Shown here piece by piece: positions 35,388 to 44,257 of a stretch of 64,000 nucleotides of DNA. Position 1 is the first letter of the stretch, and the number at the start of each line of letters is the position of its first letter. The stretch covers positions 62,001-126,000 of the forward strand of contig NZ_LPWG01000010.1 of assembly GCF_001723285.1 (NCBI RefSeq), in the 5' to 3' direction. The notes beneath the pieces were generated by a model. It worked only from the letters and a program-made list of their open reading frames with translations, searched no databases and was not told where the DNA came from. Position numbers and translations under genes: made by a program. This DNA is from Methyloceanibacter methanicus (GTDB lineage: Bacteria; Pseudomonadota; Alphaproteobacteria; Rhizobiales; Methyloligellaceae).

Positions 35388-35927
35388 ATGTCCCGTGACG
35401 CCCTCTTCCAATTGGGGATGGACTTGGATCATGGTTCAAGCACCGCCCAAACGGAAGAAAACCATTCCCGGTGCCTCGATCCCGAAATGGGAGAGGAGCG
35501 CAAGGACTTTTTCTGTGAGCGAGATGGTGTGCGCTATGCGGGCACACATCTCATAATCGATCTCGTCGGGGCGGAGCGGCTCGACGACTTGGATCACATC
35601 GAGACGACGCTGAGGGGGTGTGTGGACGCAGCGGGCGCGACGCTCCTGCATATCCACCTGCACCATTTCGAGCCCAATGGCGGTGTGTCCGGGGTCGCGG
35701 TGCTCGCCGAGTCGCATATTTCGATCCATAGCTGGCCCGAATACGGCTACGCGGCCCTGGACGTCTTCATGTGCGGCGCGGCCGATCCGAACGCGACCAT
35801 CGACGTGATGAAGCAAGCCTTTTCGCCCGACAAGGTCGTTGTGAAAACCGAACTTCGCGGCAGGGAGCTCGAGCGATGGAACGCTGGGTCGAAGAGACAC
35901 TCCATAACGGCTTCCGCGTCCGCCTGA
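35388..35927 (+). CDS. speD: S-adenosylmethionine decarboxylase proenzyme
   Basis: Makes decarboxylated SAM, the aminopropyl donor for spermidine. 179 residues from the ATG at 35388 (GGGGAGG upstream). The self-cleavage site is in LAESHISIHSWPEYGYAALD, where the Ser after Glu becomes the pyruvoyl group; the conserved region THLIIDLVGAERLDDLDHIE precedes it and FMCG follows. The N-terminal 50-residue extension (LFQLGMDLDHGSSTAQTEEN) is usual for alphaproteobacterial forms. The C-terminus runs 50 bp into speE, in a different frame. Confidence 0.96.
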   Translation: MSRDALFQLGMDLDHGSSTAQTEENHSRCLDPEMGEERKDFFCERDGVRYAGTHLIIDLVGAERLDDLDHIETTLRGCVDAAGATLLHIHLHHFEPNGGVSGVAVLAESHISIHSWPEYGYAALDVFMCGAADPNATIDVMKQAFSPDKVVVKTELRGRELERWNAGSKRHSITASASA

Positions 35928-36730
35928 AGGCGGACGAGGTTCTGTTCGACAGCCAGACCGACCATCAGCAGCTGATCATCTTCGAAAACGGGGATTTCGG
36001 CCGGGTGATGATGCTGGACGGCGTGGTTCAGCTCTCGACGCGGGACGAGTTCGTCTATCACGAGATGATGGCCCATGTGCCGCTCTTCGCCCATGCCGAG
36101 GCGAAGGACGTGCTCATCGTGGGCGGCGGCGACGGCGGGGTCTTGCGCGAAGTCTTGCGGCACCCGGACGCGGAGCGCGCGACCCTGTGCGAGATCGACC
36201 GCAGCGTCATCGATCTGTGCCGTGCGCATTTTCCGGAGATCAGCCAAGGGGCATATGACGACGCCCGTACGCGCATCGTCATCGCCGACGGCACCAAGTT
36301 CGTGGCCGAAACCGACGACCGCTTCGACGCGATCTTGGTGGATTCGACCGATCCCATCGGGCCGGGCGCGGTTCTCTTCACCGAGGCGTTCTACACGAGC
36401 TGCCGCCGGGCGCTGAAACCGGGCGGCGTGCTCGTCACCCAGAACGGGTTGCCGTTCCTGCAAGGCCCGGAACTGGCGGAGTCGGTGGGCTATTTCCGCA
36501 AGCTGTTCAAGGACGCGTTCGCCTATTTGGCGACCACGCCGAGCTATTTCGGCGGGTCCATGTCGTATGGCTGGGCCAGCGACGACGCCACGCTCCGCCA
36601 GCAGACCAGCGGCACGATCGCACGGCGCTACGAGGCGGCCGGAGCGTTCCCCACGCGCTATTGGAATCCCGACCTGCAGGTCGCAGCCTTCGCGCTGCCC
36701 AACTACATTCGCGATCTGGTCGAGAAATAG
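35876..36730 (+). CDS. speE: Spermidine synthase
   Basis: 284 residues. Transfers the aminopropyl group from decarboxylated SAM to putrescine. Seen: the N-terminal beta domain (LFDSQTDHQQLIIFENGDFG), the nucleotide motif VLIVGGGDGGVLREVLRH, the substrate motif ILVDSTDPIGPGAVLFTEAF, and TPSYFGGSMSYGWAS. Its start codon lies inside the end of speD (52-bp overlap) with GGGAG just upstream, so the pair forms a coupled operon. Convergent with the phosphofructokinase gene. Confidence 0.97.
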   Translation: MERWVEETLHNGFRVRLKADEVLFDSQTDHQQLIIFENGDFGRVMMLDGVVQLSTRDEFVYHEMMAHVPLFAHAEAKDVLIVGGGDGGVLREVLRHPDAERATLCEIDRSVIDLCRAHFPEISQGAYDDARTRIVIADGTKFVAETDDRFDAILVDSTDPIGPGAVLFTEAFYTSCRRALKPGGVLVTQNGLPFLQGPELAESVGYFRKLFKDAFAYLATTPSYFGGSMSYGWASDDATLRQQTSGTIARRYEAAGAFPTRYWNPDLQVAAFALPNYIRDLVEK

Positions 36731-36739
36731 CCCCGCCGG

Positions 36740-37990
36740 TTACAGCGTCCCGAACTCCGGCAGGTCGCCGACCAGAGGCATGCAATAGTCGTAGAAGCTG
36801 GCGCTGATATTGTTGCCGTTGTCGGAGAAGTCCTCGGGCATGTGGCGCGCGTAGCGCGCGACCGCGGAGAGCTCGGCACGGCCGAAGGCGCTGCGATACT
36901 CGCCCGGCACGTTCGAGGTCCGCTCGATGGTGATGGATGCGCCCGTGTCCCCCTCGGCGGCAAGGGCCGCCGCATGACGGCCGACGCCACGCGCCTCCCT
37001 GGCATCGACCGGGGAGGTCACCGGCCAGCAGCGCTGCAGATAGCCGAACGTGTCGGCGCGCACGCGCGGCGCTTTGCCGCCCGCGGGCGTCAGCGCCTTC
37101 TTGACCGCATCGGCCAGCCCGTCGCCCAGCGCGCCGGAGCCGGATAGCTGCACATTGCCGTGCGCGTCCACCTCGCCCGAGCGCATCAGCTGCGGCCCGA
37201 TCTCCTCGCCGTTGGCGTCCCGAATTCCTTCGCTCACGGCGACCTGGCAGCGCCCGAGCTTGGTGTAGACGGAGTCCACGTCGTGGAGGAAGTGATCCAT
37301 CACGAAGGGCACTTCGGGCACGTAGACCAGATGCGGTGCCGGCCGCTTGGCCGCGTCCTTGTCCGTCTCCCGCGCGCGCCGTGCGAGCGAGGCCGCTGCG
37401 GTCAGGAAGCCCGCATTGCGGCCCATGACGACGTTGATCTTGATGCCTCCGAGGCTGGCATTGTCCAGAGCGTCCCCCATATGGGCGAGCGTCACGAAGC
37501 GGGCGGCAGAGGCAAAGCCCGGCGTGTGATCGTTCTCTTTCAGGTCGTTGTCGATGGTCTTGGGCACGTGAAAGCAGCGCATCTCGTACCCGGCCTCGGC
37601 CGCCTTCTCGCTCACGATGCGGCAGGTGTCGGCGGAGTCGTTGCCGCCGATATAGAAGAAATAGCGGATCTCGTTCTGGCGGCAGCCTTCCAGAATCTGC
37701 GCGCAATAGGCATCGTCGGGCTTGTCGCGGGTCGAGCCCAGCGCCGCGGAGGGCGTCTGCGCGACGGCCTCGATGGTCGCGGCCGGCAGGTGTGAAAGGT
37801 CGACCAGGTCGCCGCCATCCTTGGCGATCCCGCGCACGCCATGGCGCATGCCGAAAATCTTCTTCACCTTGCCCGACGCGACAAGGCCCGTTTGCAGGCC
37901 CTCGACCACGCCGGCCAGCGACTGGTTGATGACGGCGGTCGGCCCGCCCGATTGGCCGATGGCCGCATTGCCGGTTGGAAGATCGGACAC
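36740..37990 (-). CDS. 6-phosphofructokinase, probably pyrophosphate-dependent
   Basis: 416 residues. Interconverts fructose 6-phosphate and fructose 1,6-bisphosphate. N-terminal AAIGQSGGPTAVINQSLAGV and the phosphoryl-donor loop YFFYIGGNDSADTCRIVSEK have the GGNDS form seen in bacterial PPi-type enzymes rather than the GGDGS of ATP-PFK. The catalytic loop is VPKTIDNDLKENDHTPGF, with the Lys that marks PPi use (PKTIDND), followed by VVMGRNAGFLTA. A reversible PPi-linked enzyme is common in methylotrophs and in bacteria lacking ATP-PFK. The donor is inferred from motifs, not proven. Confidence 0.9.
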   Translation of the reverse strand: MSDLPTGNAAIGQSGGPTAVINQSLAGVVEGLQTGLVASGKVKKIFGMRHGVRGIAKDGGDLVDLSHLPAATIEAVAQTPSAALGSTRDKPDDAYCAQILEGCRQNEIRYFFYIGGNDSADTCRIVSEKAAEAGYEMRCFHVPKTIDNDLKENDHTPGFASAARFVTLAHMGDALDNASLGGIKINVVMGRNAGFLTAAASLARRARETDKDAAKRPAPHLVYVPEVPFVMDHFLHDVDSVYTKLGRCQVAVSEGIRDANGEEIGPQLMRSGEVDAHGNVQLSGSGALGDGLADAVKKALTPAGGKAPRVRADTFGYLQRCWPVTSPVDAREARGVGRHAAALAAEGDTGASITIERTSNVPGEYRSAFGRAELSAVARYARHMPEDFSDNGNNISASFYDYCMPLVGDLPEFGTL

Positions 37991-38076
37991 GCGCTACTCC
38001 TCCTGGTTCTGGTGATGGCGGCACCATGCCCCGGAGCCTTGCCCCGTTGCAAGGCGAAGCTGGCAAGGGCTGCCGT

Positions 38077-39069
38077 TTAAGCCGCCTGCAGGAGATGGAG
38101 GCTGAAAAGATCTGCCTCGTCGGTCCAAACCCGGGCCGGTTTCCAGCCCGCCTCGGAGGCGAGGCCCCGGAAACCCTCGACGGTGTATTTGTGGGAGTTC
38201 TCGGTGTGGATACGCTCCCCTTCCGCGAAGGTGAAGCGCTGGCCGAGAACGTGGACCGTCTGGTCCGCGAGGCTCTCGAGATAGATCTCGATCCGCCCTT
38301 CGCGCGCGTTGTAGAGCGCCCGGTGGGCGAACCGGTCCGTGTCGAAGTCGCCGTCGAGCTCGCGGTTGATCCGCGCCAACAGGTTGAGGCTGAACGCGGC
38401 GGTCACGCCGTCCGGGTCGTCATAGGCGGGAATCAGGATGTCGAGGCTCTTTTGCAGGTCGACGCCGATCAGGAAACTCCCTTCCGCGCCCAGCAGCTCC
38501 GCCGCATTTTCGAGGAAGCGCCGCGCCTCGGCGTGGGACAGGTTGCCGATGGTGGAACCGGAGAAGAAACCGAGCGGCCGGTCCGCCCGCACGCCTTCGA
38601 GATCGCGCGGTTCGGTGAAATCGCCGACGACGGGCGTGACGGTCAGCCCGTCGAAATCCGCTTCGAGGCCCTCGGCGGCTTCGGCGAGGAAGGTCTCGGA
38701 AACGTCGATCGGGACGTAGGTCTCAAGCCCGTCAAGAGCCTCGATGAGAAGGCGCGTCTTGCGGCTCGAGCCCGAACCGAACTCGACCAGCGTGTCCACC
38801 TCGGCCACGCAGCGTGCGATCTCATCGCCATGCGCCCGGAGCAGCGCAATCTCCGTCCGTGTGGGATAGTACTCGTCGAGCCGCGTGATCTCCTCGAACA
38901 GGGCCGATCCGGTTTCGTCATAGAGAAACCGCGAGGGAATGCTGCGAGGCGTGGCCGCAAGGCCAGCCAGGACGGCTTCGGCGAACTCCGCGGAACCGGC
39001 AGGCTCCGCCACCCGGGCGTCGCTCGCGATCTCGGCGCTGGCCTGGCGTATGAACGAAGACCGCGCCAT
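38077..39069 (-). CDS. egtD: Histidine N-alpha-methyltransferase EgtD (ergothioneine biosynthesis)
   Basis: 330 residues. Trimethylates histidine with three SAM to give hercynine. SAM site VDTLVEFGSGSSRKTRLLIE; substrate region FFSGSTIGNLSHAEARRFLE; C-terminal sheet IHTENSHKYTVEGFRGLASE, carrying the Glu that binds the His substrate. The N-terminus is FLYDETGSALFEEITRLDEY. Its ATG shares one base with the egtB stop codon (TGATG), so translation is coupled. The egtA, egtC and egtE genes are not in the window. Confidence 0.95.
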   Translation of the reverse strand: MARSSFIRQASAEIASDARVAEPAGSAEFAEAVLAGLAATPRSIPSRFLYDETGSALFEEITRLDEYYPTRTEIALLRAHGDEIARCVAEVDTLVEFGSGSSRKTRLLIEALDGLETYVPIDVSETFLAEAAEGLEADFDGLTVTPVVGDFTEPRDLEGVRADRPLGFFSGSTIGNLSHAEARRFLENAAELLGAEGSFLIGVDLQKSLDILIPAYDDPDGVTAAFSLNLLARINRELDGDFDTDRFAHRALYNAREGRIEIYLESLADQTVHVLGQRFTFAEGERIHTENSHKYTVEGFRGLASEAGWKPARVWTDEADLFSLHLLQAA

Positions 39070-40358
39070 CACGCATCCGCCGCCAGACGAAGCCCCGTGA
39101 ACTGCCAGCGCTGATGGGGGTAGAAGAAGTTGCGGTAGGTCCGTCGCACATGGCCGTCCGGCGTCGCGCAGGAGCCGCCCTTGAGCACGAACTGATTGCA
39201 CATGAATTTGCCGTTGTACTCGCCCACGGCGCCGGGGGCGGGCTTGTAGCCCGGATAGGGCAGATAGGCGCTTCCCGTCCATTCCCAGACGTCCCCGAAC
39301 ATCTGGGTGAGGCCCGGACCGTCCGGCGCGGGCCGAGGCCGCAAATGCCCGGCGCCCAGCGTCTTTCCGCGCTCGGCAAGACCGGTGGACGCACGCTCCC
39401 ACTCGAACTCCGACGGAAGCCGATAGCCCGCCCAGCGCGCGAAGGCATCCGCTTCGAAATAGCTGACATGGGTCACCGGCGCCGCCGGGTCGACGGGGCG
39501 GAAGCCGCGAAGGCTCATTTGGCCGTACCCGCCCTCGGCCGGTTCGAAATAGAGCGGCGCGCGCCAGCCCTCGGCGTTGATCAGGCTCCATCCGTCTGCG
39601 AGCCACAGCGAAGCGGTCTCGTAGCCGCCGTCCTCGATGAAGGCGATCCACTCGGCATTGGTGACGCAGCGATTGGCGAGCTTGAAGGGCCGGATGAGCT
39701 GTTCGTGGCGCGGTCCTTCGTTGTCGTAGGAAAAGCCCGCACCCGCGTGGCCGACCTCGAAGATGCCGCCCTCAAAAGCGGTGAAGGCCAGCGGCGCCAC
39801 TGCGCCCGCGGGAGCCCCGGTGGCATCTTCGCGATAGGCGGGCTTCAGCGGTTGGGACGCGAACAGGCTCAAAATGTCCGTGAGCAGCAATTCCTGATGC
39901 TGTTGTTCGTGGTTGATGCCGAGTTCGATCAGGTTCAGGGCCTCGTCCGGAAGATCGTGCGCGAAAAGCGTCTCGAGGGCCCCGTCCACATGGGCGCGAT
40001 AGGCGCGCACGTCATCGCCGGACGGCCGGGTCAGCAGCCCGCGAAACGGGCGCGGATGGCGTGGGCCGACGCTCTCGTAATAGGAGTTGAAACAATATTC
40101 GAAGCGTTCGTCGAAGCGGACATAGCCGGGGAGGAACTGGGACAGGACGAACGCCTCGAAGAACCATGTCGTATGGGCGAGATGCCATTTCGTCGGGCTG
40201 GCATCGTCCATGGCTTGAACGACCTGATCTTCATCGCTCAAGGGGCGGGCAAGGTCGGCCGAGAGGGCGCGCGTTTGCTCGAGTCTGCCGCGGAGACGAT
40301 CGCGAGGGCTCGGTGTGTCTTGATCTGTTGCGGCGACGGCAAGCTGGGTGAGACTCAT
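39069..40358 (-). CDS. egtB: Hercynine oxygenase / sulfoxide synthase EgtB
   Basis: 429 residues. Non-haem iron enzyme that joins a thiol donor to hercynine using O2. Starts MSLTQLAVAATDQ; the frame upstream is not conserved. The DinB-like N-terminal domain carries the iron ligands: a His in KWHLAHTTWFFEAFVL and the HX3HXE motif HEQQHQE. The C-terminal formylglycine-generating-enzyme fold follows (GHVRRTYRNFFYPHQRWQF, MFGDVWEWTGSAYLPYPGYK, FVLKGGSCATP). Overlaps egtD by one base as first gene of the pair. Confidence 0.95.
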   Translation of the reverse strand: MSLTQLAVAATDQDTPSPRDRLRGRLEQTRALSADLARPLSDEDQVVQAMDDASPTKWHLAHTTWFFEAFVLSQFLPGYVRFDERFEYCFNSYYESVGPRHPRPFRGLLTRPSGDDVRAYRAHVDGALETLFAHDLPDEALNLIELGINHEQQHQELLLTDILSLFASQPLKPAYREDATGAPAGAVAPLAFTAFEGGIFEVGHAGAGFSYDNEGPRHEQLIRPFKLANRCVTNAEWIAFIEDGGYETASLWLADGWSLINAEGWRAPLYFEPAEGGYGQMSLRGFRPVDPAAPVTHVSYFEADAFARWAGYRLPSEFEWERASTGLAERGKTLGAGHLRPRPAPDGPGLTQMFGDVWEWTGSAYLPYPGYKPAPGAVGEYNGKFMCNQFVLKGGSCATPDGHVRRTYRNFFYPHQRWQFTGLRLAADA

Positions 40359-40512
40359 CGTTCCTCCCAATGTTCGCGTAGCTCGTGGTTCGCAGGGCCG
40401 GCGAATCGCGGTGGCTCTTGCCAAGCGGCGTTTCGCTGCTTGTTCCACATCTCGAAACGAGCCACCATGCACAATTCCGTGACGATGGTTTGGCATGCGA
40501 CCGTGAAGGTCC

Positions 40513-41028
40513 GTGCAGAAGGAAACACCGGTGGCAAGCGAAAGGTCCGCGGCCGAGTTAGACCAAGACCCGTTGATCGTCGCCGACGGCCGGCAGTCGG
40601 ACGCCGCGGCCGCGCTTCAGCGCGGCGTTTGCCGGACGCTGCGCGCCTTCGGCCATTCGGTGATCACGGAACTGCCGCTGGCCAATGGACGGCGCGCCGA
40701 CGTGGTGGCGCTGTCCGCCTCCGGCGACATCATGATCGTGGAGATCAAGTCCTGCCTGACCGACTATCGCACCGACGGAAAATGGCACGAATATCTCGAC
40801 TTCTGCGACCGGCTCTATTTCGCCGTGTCCGCGGACTTTCCGAACGAGGTGATCCCGGAACGCGCCGGCCTCATTCTCGCCGATCGTTACGGCGCCGAAC
40901 TCGTCCGTGAACCGACGGAAGAGCGGCTCAATGCCGCCCGTCGCAAGACCATGATGCTGTGCTTCGCGCGCGCAGCGGCGCTCCGGCTCCAGCATCATCT
41001 CGACCCCGGTTGCGGGTTGCGAAGCTGA
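40513..41028 (+). CDS. mmcB: MmcB-family DNA repair protein
   Basis: 171 residues. Matches the small MmcB family of alphaproteobacteria, a PD-(D/E)XK nuclease fold linked to mitomycin C tolerance in Caulobacter. Nuclease-like core: GRRADVVALSASGDIMIVEI then K, giving the D..EIK catalytic pattern, followed by DYRTDGKWHEYLDFCDRLYF and AGLILADRYGAELVRE. The N-terminal 40 residues are variable. Single gene, divergent from egtB; likely SOS- or damage-regulated, though no LexA box was confirmed. Confidence 0.88.
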   Translation: MQKETPVASERSAAELDQDPLIVADGRQSDAAAALQRGVCRTLRAFGHSVITELPLANGRRADVVALSASGDIMIVEIKSCLTDYRTDGKWHEYLDFCDRLYFAVSADFPNEVIPERAGLILADRYGAELVREPTEERLNAARRKTMMLCFARAAALRLQHHLDPGCGLRS

Positions 41029-41066
41029 CCGGTCCGTCTCTTTGCCGGTCTTACCTGTTGCGGGTC

Positions 41067-41642
41067 CTATTTGGGCGCGCGCTTCGCCAGGATGCGCTGC
41101 AGGGTACGACGGTGCATATTGAGCCGCCGCGCTGTCTCCGAGACGTTGCGATTGCAGAGCTCGTAGACCCGTTGGATGTGTTCCCAGCGGACACGATCGG
41201 CCGACATCGGATTTTCCGGCGGGGATGCCTTGTCGTCGGGCGAGGCGACCAGAGCGTTGTACACGTCGTCGGCGTCGGCTGGTTTGGCGAGATAGTCGAC
41301 GGCGCCGATCTTCACCGCGGAAACGGCTGTGGCGATATTGCCGTAGCCGGTCAGGACGACGGCGCGCGAATCGGGACGGATTTCCTTCAGCGCCGCGATC
41401 ACATCGATTCCGTTGCCGTCGTCGAGGCGCATATCCACCACGGCGAAGGCCGGAGGACGCTGCCGGAGCATCGCCAGTCCTTCGTCGACGGATGCCGCCG
41501 CTTCGACGGCGAAGCCACGCGTCTCCATCGCACGCGCCAGGCGCTGCAGAAACGCGCGGTCGTCGTCGACGATCAGCAACGTATTGTCTTGCGGCGCGCC
41601 GCTGAAATCGTCTGACATCGTTGATACCGACTGGATGTCCAT
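41067..41642 (-). CDS. regA: Response regulator RegA/PrrA/ActR (redox control)
   Basis: 191 residues if started at MDIQSVSTMSDD (an ATG eight codons later, at 41618, is also possible). Receiver domain with DDD, Asp in AVVDMRLDDGNGIDVIAAL, Thr in VVLTGYG and Lys in YLAKPADADD. A short linker leads to a Fis-type helix-turn-helix, RVYELCNRNVSETARRLNMH then RRTLQRIL, the nearly invariant RegA DNA-binding helix. Global regulator of respiration, carbon and nitrogen fixation in response to the quinone pool. Downstream of regB on the same strand with a 245-bp gap, so it probably has its own promoter. Confidence 0.95.
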   Translation of the reverse strand: MDIQSVSTMSDDFSGAPQDNTLLIVDDDRAFLQRLARAMETRGFAVEAAASVDEGLAMLRQRPPAFAVVDMRLDDGNGIDVIAALKEIRPDSRAVVLTGYGNIATAVSAVKIGAVDYLAKPADADDVYNALVASPDDKASPPENPMSADRVRWEHIQRVYELCNRNVSETARRLNMHRRTLQRILAKRAPK

Positions 41643-41887
41643 TCGTCTGCTCCCTTCACGGTCGTGGAACCCAACCAAGGGGCGTGTCCTCCCGGACGCT
41701 CGAATAGTTTGCCTTGTATGGCTTGGGGTTAGAGGTAAGGTCTTCTGACGGGCGTGACAAGTCTTGGCCTATTGCGCCAGAAGCTTTTGCATTGAAAAAA
41801 GGCATAAAGCGGGACAAGTCAGCGCCCGTATTTCAGCGGTATGGTGAACAAAGCGCGGCGAAAGCTGTGCGGAAAGGGTATCGGGCC

Positions 41888-43333
41888 CTAAATTGCCATA
41901 TCCGCCCTGTTGCAGGACTGAGGCGTTTCAAACGCTTTTCGCGGCCAAATCACCGTCACGACGGCGCCGGTTTCGGGCTCGGGCCGGTTTGCCAGTTCGA
42001 GGCGCGCGCAAGACCGTTCCAGAAGTGTTTTCGCGATGAAGAAGCCCAAACCCATGCCCGCATGACCCGGCTCGTCATGGTCGAAGGTCGCGGCCGGCCG
42101 CGTGGTCACGAAGGGCTCCCCGAGCTGTTCGAGGACCTCGGGCGGAAAGCCGTCGCCGTCGTCGGTGACGACGATCCGGACTTCGTCGCGTGACCAGGTG
42201 GCCTCGACGCGGACCTCGTCCTTGGCAAAGTCGAGGGCGTTCTCGATGATATTGCCCAGCCCGTAGAGAACGCCGGGATTGCGGTCGGTGACGGGCTCCC
42301 GGGCCGCATCGCTCTTGGCGGGCACGCCCGGCTTCGGGCCGGTGGTGACCGCGATGGGCACGGCGAGGGGCCGGTACGGTTCGACGACCTCGTCGATGAG
42401 GTGGCTCACCGGCAGGCGCGAGAGAATGGTGTCGAGCTCCTCGGCGCGGGCGCTCAGCTCCTTCAGGATGTCGCGGCAGCGCTCGGCTTGATTGCGGACC
42501 AGAAGCAGGTCGTCATAGATCGGTTCGCCTTCCTTGGTCTCGCGGAGGAGTTCCTTGGTCGCGACGGCGATCGTGGCCAGCGGCGTGCCGAGCCCATGGG
42601 CCGCCGCCGCCGCCATGCCGTCGAGGGCGGAGAGCCGCTGCTCGCGCGCGAGCACCATCTCGGTTGCCGCGAGCGCCTCGGCCATGCGCCGGTTCTCCTG
42701 AGCCGTGCGCCAGGTGTAAAAGCCGATGAACACGATGCCGAGGACAACGGCCGTCCAGACGCCGAGAACGTAGAGCCGCGGGATCGCGATCGTCTGCGCG
42801 TAGCACCAGGCGACCGAGTGATGGAAGACCTCAAGCACGGGTTGGCCCTGGTGGCACCAGGGCAGCGGATAGTGAAAGGCGACAAGCAGGCTCGCCGCGG
42901 CAATCGCGAGCAGGCCGAGCGCGATGGTCCAGCGCAGCGGCAGGGCCGAGGCGGACACAGCGACGGGTGCGACCAGGAGAAAGGCAAAAGGGTTTTGCAG
43001 CCCGCCGGTGAGATAGAGCAACGCGGCGAGTTGCAGGATGTCGAAGCCCAGCATCAGGAAGGCGGACCGGGCGGTCAGGCGCTGGCTTTCCGGAAAACGG
43101 ATGCGCAAAGCCACGTTGAGCCAAGCCGACAAGGCGATCACGGCGAAGCACCAGCCGATGGGCACCGTCATGCCCAGTCCCCAATGCACCGCCAGAATGG
43201 TGACGCTTTGGCCGATCACCGCGAGCCACCGCAGGCGGACGATCGTATGCAGGCGCAAACGCGAATCGCCCGCGCGCAGCCATTCGGGGGTTGCGGCCTC
43301 GATATTGGCTTGACCGCTATCGATGAGGCTCAT
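41888..43333 (-). CDS. regB: Redox-sensing histidine kinase RegB/PrrB/ActS
   Basis: 481 residues. Six membrane segments; the quinone-binding loop motif GGLQNPF is present (YLTGGLQNPFAFLLVAP). The H-box reads MAAAAAHGLGTPLATIAV: the phospho-His is there, but the residue after it is Gly where RegB and other HisKA kinases almost always have Glu. The redox-active Cys region is replaced or displaced; a Cys occurs in AERCRDIL. The ATPase domain (N box GNIIENALDFAKDEV, VTDDGDGFPPEVLEQLGEPF, GMGLGFFIAKTLLER) is intact. Divergent from the ABC-Sco1 genes; regB and a senC/Sco gene are also neighbours in Rhodobacter. Confidence 0.94.
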   Translation of the reverse strand: MSLIDSGQANIEAATPEWLRAGDSRLRLHTIVRLRWLAVIGQSVTILAVHWGLGMTVPIGWCFAVIALSAWLNVALRIRFPESQRLTARSAFLMLGFDILQLAALLYLTGGLQNPFAFLLVAPVAVSASALPLRWTIALGLLAIAAASLLVAFHYPLPWCHQGQPVLEVFHHSVAWCYAQTIAIPRLYVLGVWTAVVLGIVFIGFYTWRTAQENRRMAEALAATEMVLAREQRLSALDGMAAAAAHGLGTPLATIAVATKELLRETKEGEPIYDDLLLVRNQAERCRDILKELSARAEELDTILSRLPVSHLIDEVVEPYRPLAVPIAVTTGPKPGVPAKSDAAREPVTDRNPGVLYGLGNIIENALDFAKDEVRVEATWSRDEVRIVVTDDGDGFPPEVLEQLGEPFVTTRPAATFDHDEPGHAGMGLGFFIAKTLLERSCARLELANRPEPETGAVVTVIWPRKAFETPQSCNRADMAI

Positions 43334-43456
43334 GAACGAATCCTAGCATGGGTCCAAAGCTATAATTCCGACAAAGATGTTCCCTATCGCACGGCGACCC
43401 GGCAGGACAAGGCGGCCCAATCGCGCGGCCGGAGCCACAAGAACAGGAGTGAGGTG

Positions 43457-44257
43457 GTGCGAGACAATGTACAGGACGTGAGCGGCGCGGGCGCATTGCC
43501 GGTTGTTGCGCGCGGCCTGACAAAACGATTCGGGTCCGTGACCGCCGTGGACCATCTCGACTTTTGCATCGAAGCCGGTTCCACCGTGGCCCTGCTTGGG
43601 GGCAACGGCGCGGGCAAGACCACGACCATCGCCATGCTGCTCGGCCTGATCCGGCCGAGCGCCGGGGAGGTTCGCATCTTCGGAGCCGACGTCACGCGCA
43701 ACCGCTACGCCGTCGCCCAACGCATGAACTTCCAGAGCCCTTATGTGGATCTGCCCCAGCGGCTCACGGTTCGCCAGAACCTCATGGTCTATGCCGGGCT
43801 CTACGGCATCGCCAACGCACGCGCGCGAATCGCGGGCGTCGCCGCCCAATTGCAGATCGAGACGCTTCTGGACCGGCCGACGGGCAAGCTCTCGGCGGGA
43901 CAGAAGACGCGCGTGGGTCTGGCGAAGGCCCTGTTGAACGCGCCCGAGCTCCTTCTGCTCGACGAGCCCACCGCCTCGCTCGATCCGGACACGGCCGATT
44001 GGGTTCGCCAGAAACTCAAAGCCTACGCGGCGGAGCGCGGAGCGACCTTGCTGATCGCCTCGCACAATATGACCGAGGTCGAACGACTGGCGGACCGCGT
44101 GATCCTCTTGCGCGCCGGGCGGATCGTCGAGGACGAAACCCCGCGCGCACTCATTGCCGCCTATGGCCGCGAAACGCTCGAGGACGTGTTCCTCGACGTG
44201 GTGCGGGGGCGGAGTGCCGCGACTGCGCCCGACGGGGCTGAAAGGAAAGCGTCGTGA
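43457..44257 (+). CDS. ABC exporter ATP-binding protein
   Basis: About 266 residues. A GTG start at 43457 is preferred (AGGAG seven bases upstream; another GTG precedes it by one codon). No ATG fits the family N-terminus. Walker A LLGGNGAGKTTTIAMLL, Q loop NFQSPYVDLPQRLTV, signature KLSAGQKTRVGLAKALL, Walker B ELLLLDEPTASLD, His switch IASHNM. The form (single ATPase of the drug/polysaccharide-export DrrA-like class) pairs with the ABC-2 permease that follows, overlapping by 4 bp. The substrate is unknown; the sco1 gene next in line suggests a role in respiratory assembly or envelope export. Confidence 0.93.
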   Translation: MRDNVQDVSGAGALPVVARGLTKRFGSVTAVDHLDFCIEAGSTVALLGGNGAGKTTTIAMLLGLIRPSAGEVRIFGADVTRNRYAVAQRMNFQSPYVDLPQRLTVRQNLMVYAGLYGIANARARIAGVAAQLQIETLLDRPTGKLSAGQKTRVGLAKALLNAPELLLLDEPTASLDPDTADWVRQKLKAYAAERGATLLIASHNMTEVERLADRVILLRAGRIVEDETPRALIAAYGRETLEDVFLDVVRGRSAATAPDGAERKAS

